The notes under the pieces: model-generated
What the model was told of the DNA's origin: nothing
What the model saw: the letters and a program-made list of their open reading frames with translations, nothing else
Databases searched by the model: none
Made by a program: the position numbers and the translations under genes
Shown: positions 18,048-27,167 of the stretch, piece by piece
How positions within the stretch are numbered: position 1 is the stretch's first letter
Layout: every line of letters begins with the position of its first letter
Assembly (NCBI GenBank): GCA_964631125.1
Contig: CAZVYN010000004.1
Span: 40,143 to 104,142 of the forward strand
DNA length: 64,000 nt
Direction of reading: 5' to 3'
Source of the DNA: CAZVYN01 sp964631125
GTDB lineage: Bacteria > Eisenbacteria > RBG-16-71-46 > CAIMUX01

Positions 18048-18350
18048 CTACCGCCCTGCGCCGGATTTGCGATAGCGGACCTCGCCGCCTGCTTCGACCT
18101 CGTCGACGATCGCCACCAGCACGGCGTCGACCGGCCGATCCTGTGTCGTCTCGGTCAAACGCGCCGAACTACCACTCGTATACAGCACCACTTCGTCCGG
18201 CCCGGCGCCGAGCGCGTCGACGGCCACGACATGGCGGCCGACGCCCTGGAACGCGGCGTCCAGTTCCTCGACGAGCAGGAGGCGGAACCCTTCCAGCCGC
18301 GCGTCCTTGCGGGTGGCGACGACGGTTCCGCGAACGCGTCCGAGCAGCAC
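18048..18350 (-). CDS. EutN/CcmL-family microcompartment vertex protein (2)
   Basis: A 100-residue BMC-P protein starting at the GTG at 18350: [19 protein letters not shown], then [28 protein letters not shown] and [13 protein letters not shown], matching the EutN/CcmL fold. Having two divergent vertex paralogues in one operon is common; different compartments often mix two or three. An in-frame upstream extension is Arg/Pro-rich and overlaps the BMC-H gene, so it is rejected. Confidence 0.88.
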   Translation of the reverse strand: MLLGRVRGTVVATRKDARLEGFRLLLVEELDAAFQGVGRHVVAVDALGAGPDEVVLYTSGSSARLTETTQDRPVDAVLVAIVDEVEAGGEVRYRKSGAGR

Positions 18351-18366
18351 GGGAGGCGGCCGGCCC

Positions 18367-18672
18367 TCAGGCCTTGCGCGCGCCGGCCGTCGCCTTTGCG
18401 CCGGTGACGGGTAGGGTCTCGTCGACCCCGGCGTGCGGCCGCGGGATGACATGGACGCTCACGACTTCGCCGACCTTGCTGGCGGCCAGGCTTCCCGCCT
18501 CGGTCGCGGCGCGCACCGCGGCGACATCGCCTCGCACGATCGCGGTGACATAGCCGCCGCCAATCTTCTCGTAGCCGACGAGCGTGACCCGGGCGGCCTT
18601 CAGCATCGCATCGGATGCCTCGACCATGGCCACGAACCCCCGGGTCTCGATCAGGCCGAGGGCCTCTTCCAT
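18367..18672 (-). CDS. BMC-H hexameric shell protein (PduA/EutM-like)
   Basis: A 101-residue single BMC domain: [40 protein letters not shown] and [15 protein letters not shown]. It forms the flat hexagonal facets of the compartment. A GGGGAGG site precedes the ATG. It is the first gene of the shell operon, followed by EutN, the dehydrogenase, BMC-T, EutN and sppA. The residues KIGGG near the pore are close to those of PduA-type shells. Confidence 0.92.
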   Translation of the reverse strand: MEEALGLIETRGFVAMVEASDAMLKAARVTLVGYEKIGGGYVTAIVRGDVAAVRAATEAGSLAASKVGEVVSVHVIPRPHAGVDETLPVTGAKATAGARKA

Positions 18673-19112
18673 GCACGCCTCCCCACTGACTTCTCGATGC
18701 CTAGAGTCTCCGCTTCATGAGCGGGCGGGAGCGTACTCCAGGCCGTCGATCCAGGGGCAAAGAAAATCCCCCATCGAGAGGGGTGCGGATCAAGCCTGGA
18801 GCTACGAGTGAACGCGAGCTTCCGTCGCAGGCTGATCGCATGGTCCGATCCGACAGGGGATTTTCTTGGTTCCCGATAGCCGCCGATGTCTCCCGGCGAC
18901 CTCCAACGTCTCACCCTGTCGCAATCGGCGTTCCACTATCCCGCAAGGGTGCGGGCCTGACCTCAGGCGTCGCAACCCGTTGAAACGACGACGACCCGCC
19001 CAGTTCACCTCGAGGGCGATCGTGAGCGGGCCGTGCGAGAAGGCGCAGAACTCGGGTCAGATCCCCCAGAGAGGGATCCGACCGAGTGAGCCTGCGCGAC
19101 AACGAATGGGCT
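18673..19112 (-). promoter_or_regulatory. Leader/intergenic region of the microcompartment operon
   Basis: This 440-base stretch separates the shell operon from the Ig-repeat lipoprotein downstream end. No gene is supported. It contains the 12-bp inverted repeat described separately. The operon promoter should lie here, but no clear -35/-10 pair or named riboswitch was recognised. Confidence 0.4.
18760..18867. repeat. Perfect 12-bp inverted repeat bounding 108 bp
   Basis: AAGAAAATCCCC (18760-18771) and GGGGATTTTCTT (18856-18867) are exact reverse complements with 84 bases between them. The AT-rich arms stand out in a GC-rich context. A degenerate transposon-derived element (MITE-like) or a long-stem leader structure would both fit; no transposase or target duplication is evident. 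Confidence 0.6.
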
Positions 19113-22100
19113 CTACTGGACGCCGATGCTGGCGCTGAGGACCAGGCCACCCGAGTAGCCGGGATCGACGTCGACCACCGTCAGCGTGACTGTCTGCGGC
19201 GCCCCGGGCGCTTGGAAGACCAAGCCATCCGCAACTCCCCAGATGTCGGTGTACGCGGTTTGCGTGACCGTTCCCCCACTCACGCTGATCGCGAGCTGGT
19301 GTCCTCCGAGCGGATTGCCATAACGATCTGCGACCGACACCTGGAAGATCATCGAACCACTGACCGGCACGGACCCTTCGACGTTCAACTCCGACTTGTC
19401 CTTCGAGGCGGCGCTGGTCCGCAGGTTCACGACCAGTTGGTCGCCGACGGGACCGAAGCCGGTCGAGACCGTGACGGTGTCGGCCGCGCCCAGACCGTCG
19501 TCCGGGATGGTGTAGGAGTAGTCGCGATCCAGAGTGGAAGACTGATAGATCGCCTTCGCCATGCTCGCCGCGCAACCGTCGGTGCTCTCTTCTTCATTGC
19601 TGACCCGACCGTAATGCGTCGAGTAGTCGACCTCCGCCGGCAGGGAGAAGAAACCGTACTGATCGAGCACCTCCACGCGCAGCGGCAGCTGGGCGACGCC
19701 GTCGGCCGCAAGCGACACGAGCGGCGCCGAAGGCGAGAGGAAGGTCGCCGAGTACGGATCGTCGGCGGAGATGAACGTGACATCGGTCGAGAGCGATCCG
19801 CCCGAGGTCGACGCGGTGACGACGACGTATTCACAGGCGTTCCCTGTGCTGCGCCAGGTGGCGCCGCCCTGTCCTCGGGTCGTCTGTGTGCTGCCGAGAC
19901 CGACGCTTCCTTCGACGAATCCCTTGTCTGCCGTGAAGTAGATGACCGTGCCGTCGCGGACAGGATTGCGATAGACATCGCTCGCGAGGATGACGAGTTC
20001 GTTCTCCTCGTTCACCGTGCCGCACGCCCCGACGTTGCACTTGTCGGCCCCCAGGCTCAGGTAGGCGGGAGGTCCAGCCGCCACGGCGATCGCCGTGTGG
20101 CTCGATGCCTGTGACCCCGAGCTCGCACGGACGACGATCGTCCCGGAGACGGTGCCGCTCTCCAGCGTGATCACGGCCGTTCCACTCGGGTCGGTGTTCG
20201 TGATCGCGGGTCCGACGACGCCGACGAAGCGTTCACCACCGCCGGGTCCATCGGTCATCGTGAAGGTCACAGGCACTCCGGAGCGCAGCGCCCGGCCGAG
20301 TGAGTCGTACAACCTTGCGCGTAGCACCGTCTGCTCGATGGCGCCCGTGCCGCGCACGCCCAGTTCCGCCATGTCCGCATCGAGCGCGACCCGCGCGACC
20401 GCCAGCGGCCCGCGCGGAACGTTGATCACGGTCTGGCAGGAAACACCCGCGCTGGTCACGGTGATCTCGGCCACGCCGTCGCTGTCGGAGTCGCCGAGGG
20501 TCGCTTGATACGTGGCGCGCGCGATGCCGTTCTGGGTCATGGCGCTGCCCTGACCGTCGACGCCGGTGATGAGTCCTTCGTCCACGCTGAATGTGACGAG
20601 GGTTCCGTCCGGCACCGGGTTGTGGGCGGCGTCGTAGACGTAGGCGGTGACGTCGCTCTCACTGTTCTCGCTCATGCTGGTGGAGTCGGAGAAGCACTCG
20701 ATGGCATCCACCACGGCCGAGGCGATGGCGAAGGAAAGCGTGCGCGCCGAGGCCGACCCTGCGGTGATGCGCACTTCGACGGGACCGGCGCCTGAGCCGG
20801 AGCGGAGACGCGCCTGGGCAGCGCCGCTGGCGTCGGTGACGACGTGGAGGGGACCCCAGCCGGAGTTGTTCAGTCGCTCACCCTGATCCGGTCCGCTGAT
20901 GATCTCGAAGCGGACCGCATACCCAGCGCCGATCGCCCGACCGAGCGCATCGAAGCCTCGTGCGGTGATGACCGCGTCCTCGACACCACCCACGCCCTCC
21001 ATGGCCAACTGGGCGTGGTCGGACTCGACCTGGAGGGCGCTGATGTCGACGACGTCGACGGTGAGTGTGCGCAGCGTGGCGCCCGAGGCCGCCCGCACCT
21101 CGATCGGACCCGGCAAAGTACCGGCGACCAGGAGCGCGGTGGCGCGACCCGACGCATCGGTGCGCGCCGTGTACGCGCCGCCGACGGCGCCTTCGAACTT
21201 CTCGCCGCCGCCCGGGCCACTCACGATCGTGAAGACGACCTCGACTCCCGCGGGGACCGCGTCGCCGATGGCGTCGTAACAGAGCGCGGAGAACAAAACG
21301 TTGTCCTGGCCGCCGCTTCCGAGGAGCTGCATCCGGTCGGTGTCGGCGGTCAACGTCAGTGAGAGGGCGTTCGGGAGGCTGCGCAGGACCACCATGATCT
21401 CGTCGCTCCGCCCATCGGCGGTGGCCTTCACCCACACGGCGCCGGCCCGCGACCCCGCCGTGAGCGGAACGAAGACCTCGCCGTTGCTATCGGTGATGAC
21501 GCTGACCGGCGCGATCGCCAACGCGGTCCAGGCACCGTTGCCGTCGGCGTCGTCCAGCAGGACATCGCCCGTGTCGAACCGTCCGTTCGCGTTGCGGTCA
21601 TCGAAGCGCTCCCCCGCGACGACCTGCACACGCTTGCCCGCCAGCGGCTCGCTGTTGATGTCGTGCGCGCGTAGACGGACGACATGAATGGAGACGCCGT
21701 CGGCGTACCAGTTGTCGCCCTCGGAGGAGAGCTCGAGGCGTCCGGTCGGCGGCACCGCGACCAGGTCGATGCGCGTTTCGGCGTACCCATTCGTGGTGGT
21801 GGCGCGGATCGTGACCGGGCCGGCCGTGGCGCCTGCGGTGTAGATGACGCTCGCTTGGCCCGAACCGGACGAGGTGGTCGCGGTCGAGGTGATCGAACCG
21901 ATCGCGTCCCACGCGCTGTTCGAGTTCTGATCGGTGAACGTTTCGCCGGGGCTGTAGTAGCCGTCGGCGTTGGTGTCGACGAACGGTTCACCGGCCACGA
22001 ACTTCACGACCACGCCCGGCACGATCGCCCCGGCCCAGTCGCGGATCGACGTGCTGACCTCGGTCTGCGAAACGCCATCCGCCAACATCTGACGGACGTC

Positions 22101-22940
22101 GGTCTCGAGCGCGATCTGCAGATTGGTCGAGTGTTGCGTGATCGACAGTTCCGAGGAGACGCCGCCGCCCGTCGCCTTCAGATAGACGGCGCCGACGTTG
22201 GAGCCGGCGCGGAAGAGGAAGGTCGCCTGGCCGTTCGCATCGGTGGTGACGCTCGAAGGCGTGCTGCCCTCCCCGTCCCACTGCCCGTCGTTGTCGCGAT
22301 CTCCGAGGCTGACGAGTTGGTCCGTGCCTGTCGTCCAGACGCCGTTGCCGTCGACATCGATGAACTTGTCGCCGGCGGTCAACGTGACCGGGATCGACGG
22401 GACGGGAGTCCGCAGGACCCCGCGCGTCATGCGAACCGTGACCGAGAGGGCCGACTGTCCATCCGCCGGCACGCCGGTCTGGCTGTTCGCCGTCGTGAAG
22501 GCGAGGCGAGTTCCGTCATCCGCGACGCCCTCGCCAGTCACCAACAAGACGACATATTCGACATCCCCGCCGACGCTGATCTTGAGCGTGACCTGACCGG
22601 AGTCGACCGACGTCGGGCGGAAGATGGCCGACGCCCAGCCGGCCGCGTCGGTGAGGGTCTCGGACTTGGAGAAGATGCCCGACGAAGAACCGAGCAGCTC
22701 TCCGAATCGGACCGACGCCCCGACGGCCGGAGTCCCATCCGAACGGACGACCCAGGCTCGCACCTCGGTGGAGTCGTTGGCGCCGAGGACGGAGTGATCC
22801 ACCTCGACTCGGTCCAGTCGGAGATCGGTCGACGGATTCGGGTCCGTCGGCGAATCCTTCTGGCACCCGGCCGGCGCGAGGATGACGAGGAGAGTCAACG
22901 GAACGATGCGAAGCCAGCGCAGGGATGAGCGAGAAAACAA
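19113..22940 (-). CDS. Large lipoprotein of bacterial Ig-like (Big/invasin-type) repeats
   Basis: A 1275-residue surface lipoprotein. The lipobox LAPAGC puts the modified Cys at 26. The rest is a string of about ten Ig-like domains of the Big_1 kind, recognisable by repeated segments such as TLTDAAGWASAIFRP, VTTDANGQATFLFRAG and RTDASGRATALLVAG (the DxxGxAxxxLxxG core). Three inserts near residues 190, 315 and 445 carry Asp/Asn-rich DxDxDG-type loops that look calcium binding. The TTG start is supported by GGAGGT 6-7 bases upstream. Likely adhesin or envelope scaffold. Repeats make it prone to misassembly. Confidence 0.8.
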   Translation of the reverse strand: MFSRSSLRWLRIVPLTLLVILAPAGCQKDSPTDPNPSTDLRLDRVEVDHSVLGANDSTEVRAWVVRSDGTPAVGASVRFGELLGSSSGIFSKSETLTDAAGWASAIFRPTSVDSGQVTLKISVGGDVEYVVLLVTGEGVADDGTRLAFTTANSQTGVPADGQSALSVTVRMTRGVLRTPVPSIPVTLTAGDKFIDVDGNGVWTTGTDQLVSLGDRDNDGQWDGEGSTPSSVTTDANGQATFLFRAGSNVGAVYLKATGGGVSSELSITQHSTNLQIALETDVRQMLADGVSQTEVSTSIRDWAGAIVPGVVVKFVAGEPFVDTNADGYYSPGETFTDQNSNSAWDAIGSITSTATTSSGSGQASVIYTAGATAGPVTIRATTTNGYAETRIDLVAVPPTGRLELSSEGDNWYADGVSIHVVRLRAHDINSEPLAGKRVQVVAGERFDDRNANGRFDTGDVLLDDADGNGAWTALAIAPVSVITDSNGEVFVPLTAGSRAGAVWVKATADGRSDEIMVVLRSLPNALSLTLTADTDRMQLLGSGGQDNVLFSALCYDAIGDAVPAGVEVVFTIVSGPGGGEKFEGAVGGAYTARTDASGRATALLVAGTLPGPIEVRAASGATLRTLTVDVVDISALQVESDHAQLAMEGVGGVEDAVITARGFDALGRAIGAGYAVRFEIISGPDQGERLNNSGWGPLHVVTDASGAAQARLRSGSGAGPVEVRITAGSASARTLSFAIASAVVDAIECFSDSTSMSENSESDVTAYVYDAAHNPVPDGTLVTFSVDEGLITGVDGQGSAMTQNGIARATYQATLGDSDSDGVAEITVTSAGVSCQTVINVPRGPLAVARVALDADMAELGVRGTGAIEQTVLRARLYDSLGRALRSGVPVTFTMTDGPGGGERFVGVVGPAITNTDPSGTAVITLESGTVSGTIVVRASSGSQASSHTAIAVAAGPPAYLSLGADKCNVGACGTVNEENELVILASDVYRNPVRDGTVIYFTADKGFVEGSVGLGSTQTTRGQGGATWRSTGNACEYVVVTASTSGGSLSTDVTFISADDPYSATFLSPSAPLVSLAADGVAQLPLRVEVLDQYGFFSLPAEVDYSTHYGRVSNEEESTDGCAASMAKAIYQSSTLDRDYSYTIPDDGLGAADTVTVSTGFGPVGDQLVVNLRTSAASKDKSELNVEGSVPVSGSMIFQVSVADRYGNPLGGHQLAISVSGGTVTQTAYTDIWGVADGLVFQAPGAPQTVTLTVVDVDPGYSGGLVLSASIGVQ

Positions 22941-23154
22941 GGGAGACCTCCAGGAACCTCAGCCGCCTTGGAACCGCCTCGAACATTCCGATCGAACTGG
23001 TTGTTCAGGCTCGACTTGCCGGCACGATCCGACCGACGCATCCGTCCGTGGACGATGAGCGGCGGACGAGATGTGCATGCCCCTGGGTTCTCTTCGTCTC
23101 CGACCACCTCGAACTCCACAACAATTCGAGCAACCCGGTCCCCTGGAAGCACGG

Positions 23155-23184
23155 CGCCCGCCCCGGAAGACTCCGAGGCGGGCG
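23155..23184 (-). terminator. Hairpin downstream of cold-shock gene
   Basis: Arms 23155-23167 and 23172-23184 give a 13-bp GC-rich stem with one G-U pair and a 4-base loop. No long T-run follows on the minus strand, so it may slow or end transcription only partly. Confidence 0.5.
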
Positions 23185-23237
23185 GCGGGTGAGATCGCGC
23201 AACTCCCGGCGGGTCGCGCCCGGGCTCGGGATCGGCG

Positions 23238-23456
23238 CTAGGGGGTGACCACGGTCGGCCGCTTCACGTTCGTCGCCTGGCTCCCCTTCGGACCTTCCTG
23301 GACGTCGAATTCGACGACTTGGCCCTCCTCCAGCGTGCGATACCCATCTCCTTCGATGGCCGAGTAGTGGACGAAGACGTCCGGCTCGCCGTCACGTTCG
23401 ATGAACCCGTAGCCCTTGCTCTGGTTGAACCACTTCACACGTCCGGTCATGAGCAT
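23238..23456 (-). CDS. Cold-shock domain protein
   Basis: A 72-residue CspA-type protein that binds single-stranded nucleic acid and melts RNA structure. RNP1 is KGYGFIE (14-20) and RNP2 is VFVHYSAI (27-34), with the VKWFN start typical of the family. The ATG at 23456 follows GGAGGAGTTTTCC; a second in-frame ATG two codons later is possible. It is preceded by a leader of about 365 bases, a common feature of temperature-regulated csp genes. Confidence 0.93.
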   Translation of the reverse strand: MLMTGRVKWFNQSKGYGFIERDGEPDVFVHYSAIEGDGYRTLEEGQVVEFDVQEGPKGSQATNVKRPTVVTP

Positions 23457-23878
23457 GGAAAACTCCTCCACGCATCGCGTGGATCCCGAGGCGAGGCTTC
23501 CCGTCGAGCGGGAGGTCTCGGGGCGAGAGCGCGCAATGCTTGAACACCGACGACAAATCTTTCCTGGCGGTAGGGACCGCGCCCCGCGAACGGGAGCGCC
23601 TGAAGAGTGGTCGAATGGATCGCGTCGAAACGAGGCAAGAAAAATGGGGACCTCGGTCGTAGCCCGAAATCCCCGCTGTCACTGGCATGAGCGCACCCCG
23701 AACCGGTCTCGCACCGGAGGCGTCCTAGAGCGGCGCCTGATCCGATCCGAACCGCCGCGAGCGACGCGTTCTCAATCCCGCCGAAGCCTTCGCCCATGCA
23801 ACTCGCTCCTCACACGTTCCGCACCGAATCCTAGGAACAGCATCTCGGGCTGTCAACGAACGAAACGGAGAGGCCGCC
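23457..23878 (-). promoter_or_regulatory. Sigma70-like promoter and long leader of the cold-shock gene
   Basis: On the minus strand TTGACA (23851-23856) and TAGGAT (23828-23833) are separated by exactly 17 bases, a strong housekeeping-type promoter. Transcription would start near 23820, leaving about 365 untranslated bases before the ATG at 23456. No credible gene lies in this leader. By analogy with cspA mRNAs it may fold into a temperature-responsive structure; that is inference. Confidence 0.6.
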
Positions 23879-24538
23879 TCAGGGGAGCCATTGCTGGCCA
23901 AAAGCCGCCGGCCACTCGCGCAGCAAGAAGTTGAGACGCCCGATCAAGAGCGAGATGCGCGCCATGACGGTGAATCCGTAACTGGCCCCGAACGAGACCA
24001 TGAGGAAGTAGATGCCGACCCGCGCGGTCACGCCGATGGCGCCCCGGTGCTCGGTGCTGAAGAAGAAGTAGACCAGGCAGGCGATGACACCGAAGACGAG
24101 GAGCACGTTACCGACCCACTGCGCCGCTGTCTCGTTGCCCGGCGACCCCGGCGCGAACGAAACCATGTTCGCGCGCAACTGCTCGACGAGATCTCCCTGC
24201 GCGAATCCGATCAACGACAGTCCGGAGTAGGCGCCGACCATCAGCCCGATCGGCCAACGGCTCAGCCAGGTGAGCGACGGGACGAATCGACTGAAGAGCA
24301 GCAACGCCAGCGTCAGCGGAATGACATTCCAGACGTCGCCCGCCATGAGCGGATTCCAGAGGTTCGGCAGCAGCACGCTGCGGAACTGCAGCGCCACGTA
24401 GTACCCCGCCGCCAATCCGACGAAGAGGTGCTCCGCGAACTTGTAGATGCGGTTGTCGCGGTAGAGAAAGCTCATGATCGCCAGGGTGAGGAGCCCGGCG
24501 ATCGTCGACCCCACCTGGAGAGAAGTTTCGGGGCTCAC
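23879..24538 (-). CDS. Multi-pass membrane protein of the MutL-like operon
   Basis: A 219-residue protein with about six membrane helices, starting at GTG 24538, whose bases overlap the stop of the upstream gene (GTGA). Conserved-looking features are LYRDNRIYKFAEHLFVGLAAGYY near the N-terminus and a NETAAQWVGNVLLVFGVIAC segment. I do not recognise a characterised family. As last gene of the eight-gene unit with 4-base overlaps, it is likely a stoichiometric partner of the others. Confidence 0.7.
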   Translation of the reverse strand: MSPETSLQVGSTIAGLLTLAIMSFLYRDNRIYKFAEHLFVGLAAGYYVALQFRSVLLPNLWNPLMAGDVWNVIPLTLALLLFSRFVPSLTWLSRWPIGLMVGAYSGLSLIGFAQGDLVEQLRANMVSFAPGSPGNETAAQWVGNVLLVFGVIACLVYFFFSTEHRGAIGVTARVGIYFLMVSFGASYGFTVMARISLLIGRLNFLLREWPAAFGQQWLP

Positions 24539-25374
24539 GAGTGTCGCTTCTCCTTGACCCGCGCGAAGTAGATCACGTTGCCCAGCACGATGAAGAGGAT
24601 GATGGCGAGATGGCCGGCCGATTGAGCGTCCATCCCGCTGGTGGCCAAGCCGGGCGCCCCGACCAGCTTCTCGTACTCCGCGGCGCCCGCGAGACCGCCG
24701 AGGAGACCGGTGAGCTGACCACTCTGGAAGTAGGGATAGTACTCGGGCGCGGAGACGGCGGTGCAGCCCGACACCATGGGCAAGTTGAACCGGCTGCGGA
24801 CCTGCTGCACCCATTCCTTCGTGCCCGGATACCCGGCGGAGACAGCGACCAAGAGCGGCAGGTCGGCGAGCGATCGGAGATTTCGCGTCAACTCGAGATC
24901 ATCCAACGAACGTCCACGCGAGTCGGTCGGATAGGCGGAACGCAGGTCGGTCCCGACCTGGACCATCACCACCTCGCGGCCTTCCTTGAAGCCGAGGTTG
25001 ACGAAATCGACCCCCTCGACCTTGCCGAACTCCCCAACCGCAACGGTCTGCAGCGCGCGATCGACGAGAGGCGGCGCCGCCGGCCAGAGCGACCCCACGA
25101 CGAACTTGATGTTCTTGCGGCAGAGCTGGCGGAGCGCCGCCTCCAGCATCGGTTGCAGCTCGGGCATGCTACCGGGATCGTAGTCAGCGGCGACGTAGAC
25201 CACCGACCCGGCCGGCAACGCCTCGATGGTGTCGAAGAACCCCTGCGACTCTTTGCTCGGATAGATCGGGAGACCCACCGGACGGATGAGCGGCGCCGTC
25301 ACCGCGAGGAGGACTCCGAGGTAGATGATCCTGCGGTCGAGATGTTCGAGTTTTCGCAACCACTCACCCATCAA
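24535..25374 (-). CDS. Membrane-anchored protein of unknown function in the MutL-like operon
   Basis: A 279-residue protein with one helix near the N-terminus (RIIYLGVLLAVTAPLI) and one at the C-terminus (LAIILFIVLGNVIYFA). Between them is a soluble alpha/beta domain with SVVYVAADYDPGSMPELQPM and ADLPLLVAVSAGYPGTKEW, a Rossmann-like pattern. Topology suggests the middle domain is held on one face of the membrane by both ends. No enzyme signature seen. It overlaps both neighbours by 4 bases. Confidence 0.7.
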   Translation of the reverse strand: MMGEWLRKLEHLDRRIIYLGVLLAVTAPLIRPVGLPIYPSKESQGFFDTIEALPAGSVVYVAADYDPGSMPELQPMLEAALRQLCRKNIKFVVGSLWPAAPPLVDRALQTVAVGEFGKVEGVDFVNLGFKEGREVVMVQVGTDLRSAYPTDSRGRSLDDLELTRNLRSLADLPLLVAVSAGYPGTKEWVQQVRSRFNLPMVSGCTAVSAPEYYPYFQSGQLTGLLGGLAGAAEYEKLVGAPGLATSGMDAQSAGHLAIILFIVLGNVIYFARVKEKRHS

Positions 25375-26027
25375 TCACTCCCCACCGAACTCTTCTCGAT
25401 CCCCAGGATGATCTTGAGACTGGTCGCGATGGCGCCGAGCGCCGCGCCGATCAGGATCGCGCGTTTCCCGGCGTTGTTCGGGTAGTCCATGATCCAGCTC
25501 TGCAGTTGCGGCAATAGGTCGGAGATCGCGGCCCCCAGCGGCACGCGACCGATCATGACCATGACCGCCGCGATCGCGAGGAGTCCCGCCTCCACGCTCC
25601 GGATGCGAAACGCGCGGAACGCGGCCGACGCGATGTAGAAGGCGAGGAGCCCGAACATCGTTCCTTGCATCGGGACGTAGGTCCAGTTGTACATCCAATC
25701 GAAGGGCGAGCCGGGCTCGATTCCCCCGGCTGAGGCGCCCATCCCTGTCCAGACCGAAGCCGGGAGACACCCCAACAGCATCATCAAGAAGAGCCCCGCC
25801 AGCAGCGGAATGCTGTAGGCATGGTCGAGTTCGCGACGAGCCACCTTCTTCAGATTGATCCGCACGACGTTGGCCACGCCGAGCAAGATGGCGGCGGCGG
25901 CGACGATGACCGTCCAGCTCTGGAGCCGCTCCGAGATCGTCGTGACCCACGGGTGCGGCACGAAGAACTGGATGACCATGAAGCAACCGAAGAAGACGGT
26001 GAGGAAGACAGGGATCTCGCGGCGCAC
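25371..26027 (-). CDS. Multi-pass membrane protein of the MutL-like operon
   Basis: A 218-residue protein with about six membrane helices. Notable segments are IPVFLTVFFGCFMVIQFFVPHPW at the N-terminus, a Gly/Pro-rich loop (GIEPGSPFDWMYNWTYVPMQ) and a final helix LIGAALGAIATSLKIILGIE. The loop between helices is the most distinctive part. Not recognised as a known transporter family. The start is GTG; the 3' end overlaps the next gene by 4 bases. Confidence 0.7.
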   Translation of the reverse strand: MRREIPVFLTVFFGCFMVIQFFVPHPWVTTISERLQSWTVIVAAAAILLGVANVVRINLKKVARRELDHAYSIPLLAGLFLMMLLGCLPASVWTGMGASAGGIEPGSPFDWMYNWTYVPMQGTMFGLLAFYIASAAFRAFRIRSVEAGLLAIAAVMVMIGRVPLGAAISDLLPQLQSWIMDYPNNAGKRAILIGAALGAIATSLKIILGIEKSSVGSD

Positions 26028-26042
26028 GTCGCTACTCGCTTT

Positions 26043-27167
26043 CTAGCGGACTTCGAACCACGAGACGAAGCTCGTGTCCCCCGCCGTCGCGAAGACGACG
26101 CCGACCAGGAGACACAAGATGAGGATCAGCTTCATCGCATCGGTCCCCTTCAGCGCCCCGACGACCATCGGTTCACGCGAGAGGTAGGCCGAGCTGGCGT
26201 AGAATTCCTCGCCGATCATCGTGTAGTCGCAGGCGACCACGAAGAACGGGAGTTGGTGCACGTTGGCGGTGCCGGCGATCTGCACCGCGCCGGTCGAGAG
26301 GCCCGTCTCCGCCAGCATCAGGCTCTCCGCGAAGAACGACCCCAGGAAGAGGTTCGCGGCGGGTCGCTCGCGCAACATGATGCCGTTGACCGCCGCGGTG
26401 AAGGCGAACTGCTCATCCGAGAGGTAGCGGATGTTGTCCTTGTCGAAGGCCTCCGGTCGCCCGACGTCCAGATAGCCGGCGCGCACCGTCTCTTCCGCCA
26501 GCGGCACGACGAACGGCTTCGAGACCGGGACGATGAGCGGCGTATCGTAGCGCGCCACCATCTTGGCCACGCTGTTCAGGATCACCATCGAGTAGATGGT
26601 CTGGATGTTGTTGGCGTCGTCAATCCCGGGGACGTAGAGGACCGACTTCCCCATCTCCGTCGCTCGACCGACCGCCTCTTCGATCGCGTCGAGCGCGGGG
26701 ATCTTGCGAATGAAGAGCTGCTGGCCGCGGCGGGCGGCGTCGATGAAATAGAGGATCAAGAGCAGGAAAGTCCCGAGGATCAGCAGAACGTTGGAGCGTT
26801 CGAGATTGAACCACTGCGCGGTGGGAATCGCGCTGGTCACTCCGAGATCGCTTCGGCCGTCCACCCGATAGGAATAGGTCTGACTGCGCATCAGTTCCCT
26901 CGAGTCGCGATAGGTGAGTCGCGCGGCCGGAACCACCGCGATAGCGGTGAACGGCCCGCTCGGATTGGTGGAGCGTTCGATGCGCAACGAGTCGGCGCCG
27001 TTGCCGTCGTCCAGTCCCCAATGCAGATCGATGGCCGCCCCGCGATCATTCGGCGCGTCGACCGCGTGGAATGAGGTAATCGCCCGCGCGGAGCCGGAAG
27101 CCCCGAGCGTAGAGAGCAGGAGCACCGCCAGGCCGAGGAAGCCCGAGGTCGGCCGCGACCGGCTCAT
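26043..27167 (-). CDS. DUF6754-like membrane protein with FN3-like N-terminus
   Basis: A 374-residue exported membrane protein. A signal peptide (LGLAVLLLSTLGASGSARA) precedes an FN3-like domain (about 30-118, LRIERSTNPSGPFTAI and YRDSRELMRSQTYSYRV). A membrane helix at about 127-142 leads to a conserved cytosolic block (EMGKSVLYVPGIDDANNIQT and FAESLMLAETGLSTGAVQIA) and a last helix (LILILCLLVGVVFA). The domain set fits DUF6754, uncharacterised. The ATG overlaps the stop of the upstream gene. The residues AGTANVHQLPFFVVACDYTM could form a small-molecule pocket, but that is speculation. Confidence 0.7.
   Translation of the reverse strand: MSRSRPTSGFLGLAVLLLSTLGASGSARAITSFHAVDAPNDRGAAIDLHWGLDDGNGADSLRIERSTNPSGPFTAIAVVPAARLTYRDSRELMRSQTYSYRVDGRSDLGVTSAIPTAQWFNLERSNVLLILGTFLLLILYFIDAARRGQQLFIRKIPALDAIEEAVGRATEMGKSVLYVPGIDDANNIQTIYSMVILNSVAKMVARYDTPLIVPVSKPFVVPLAEETVRAGYLDVGRPEAFDKDNIRYLSDEQFAFTAAVNGIMLRERPAANLFLGSFFAESLMLAETGLSTGAVQIAGTANVHQLPFFVVACDYTMIGEEFYASSAYLSREPMVVGALKGTDAMKLILILCLLVGVVFATAGDTSFVSWFEVR

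Noticed and set aside
18367..18672. LPVTG-like motif at the end of the BMC-H protein (sortase signal?)
   Set aside because: No membrane helix, no signal peptide, and the protein is a BMC shell protein of a diderm; coincidence.
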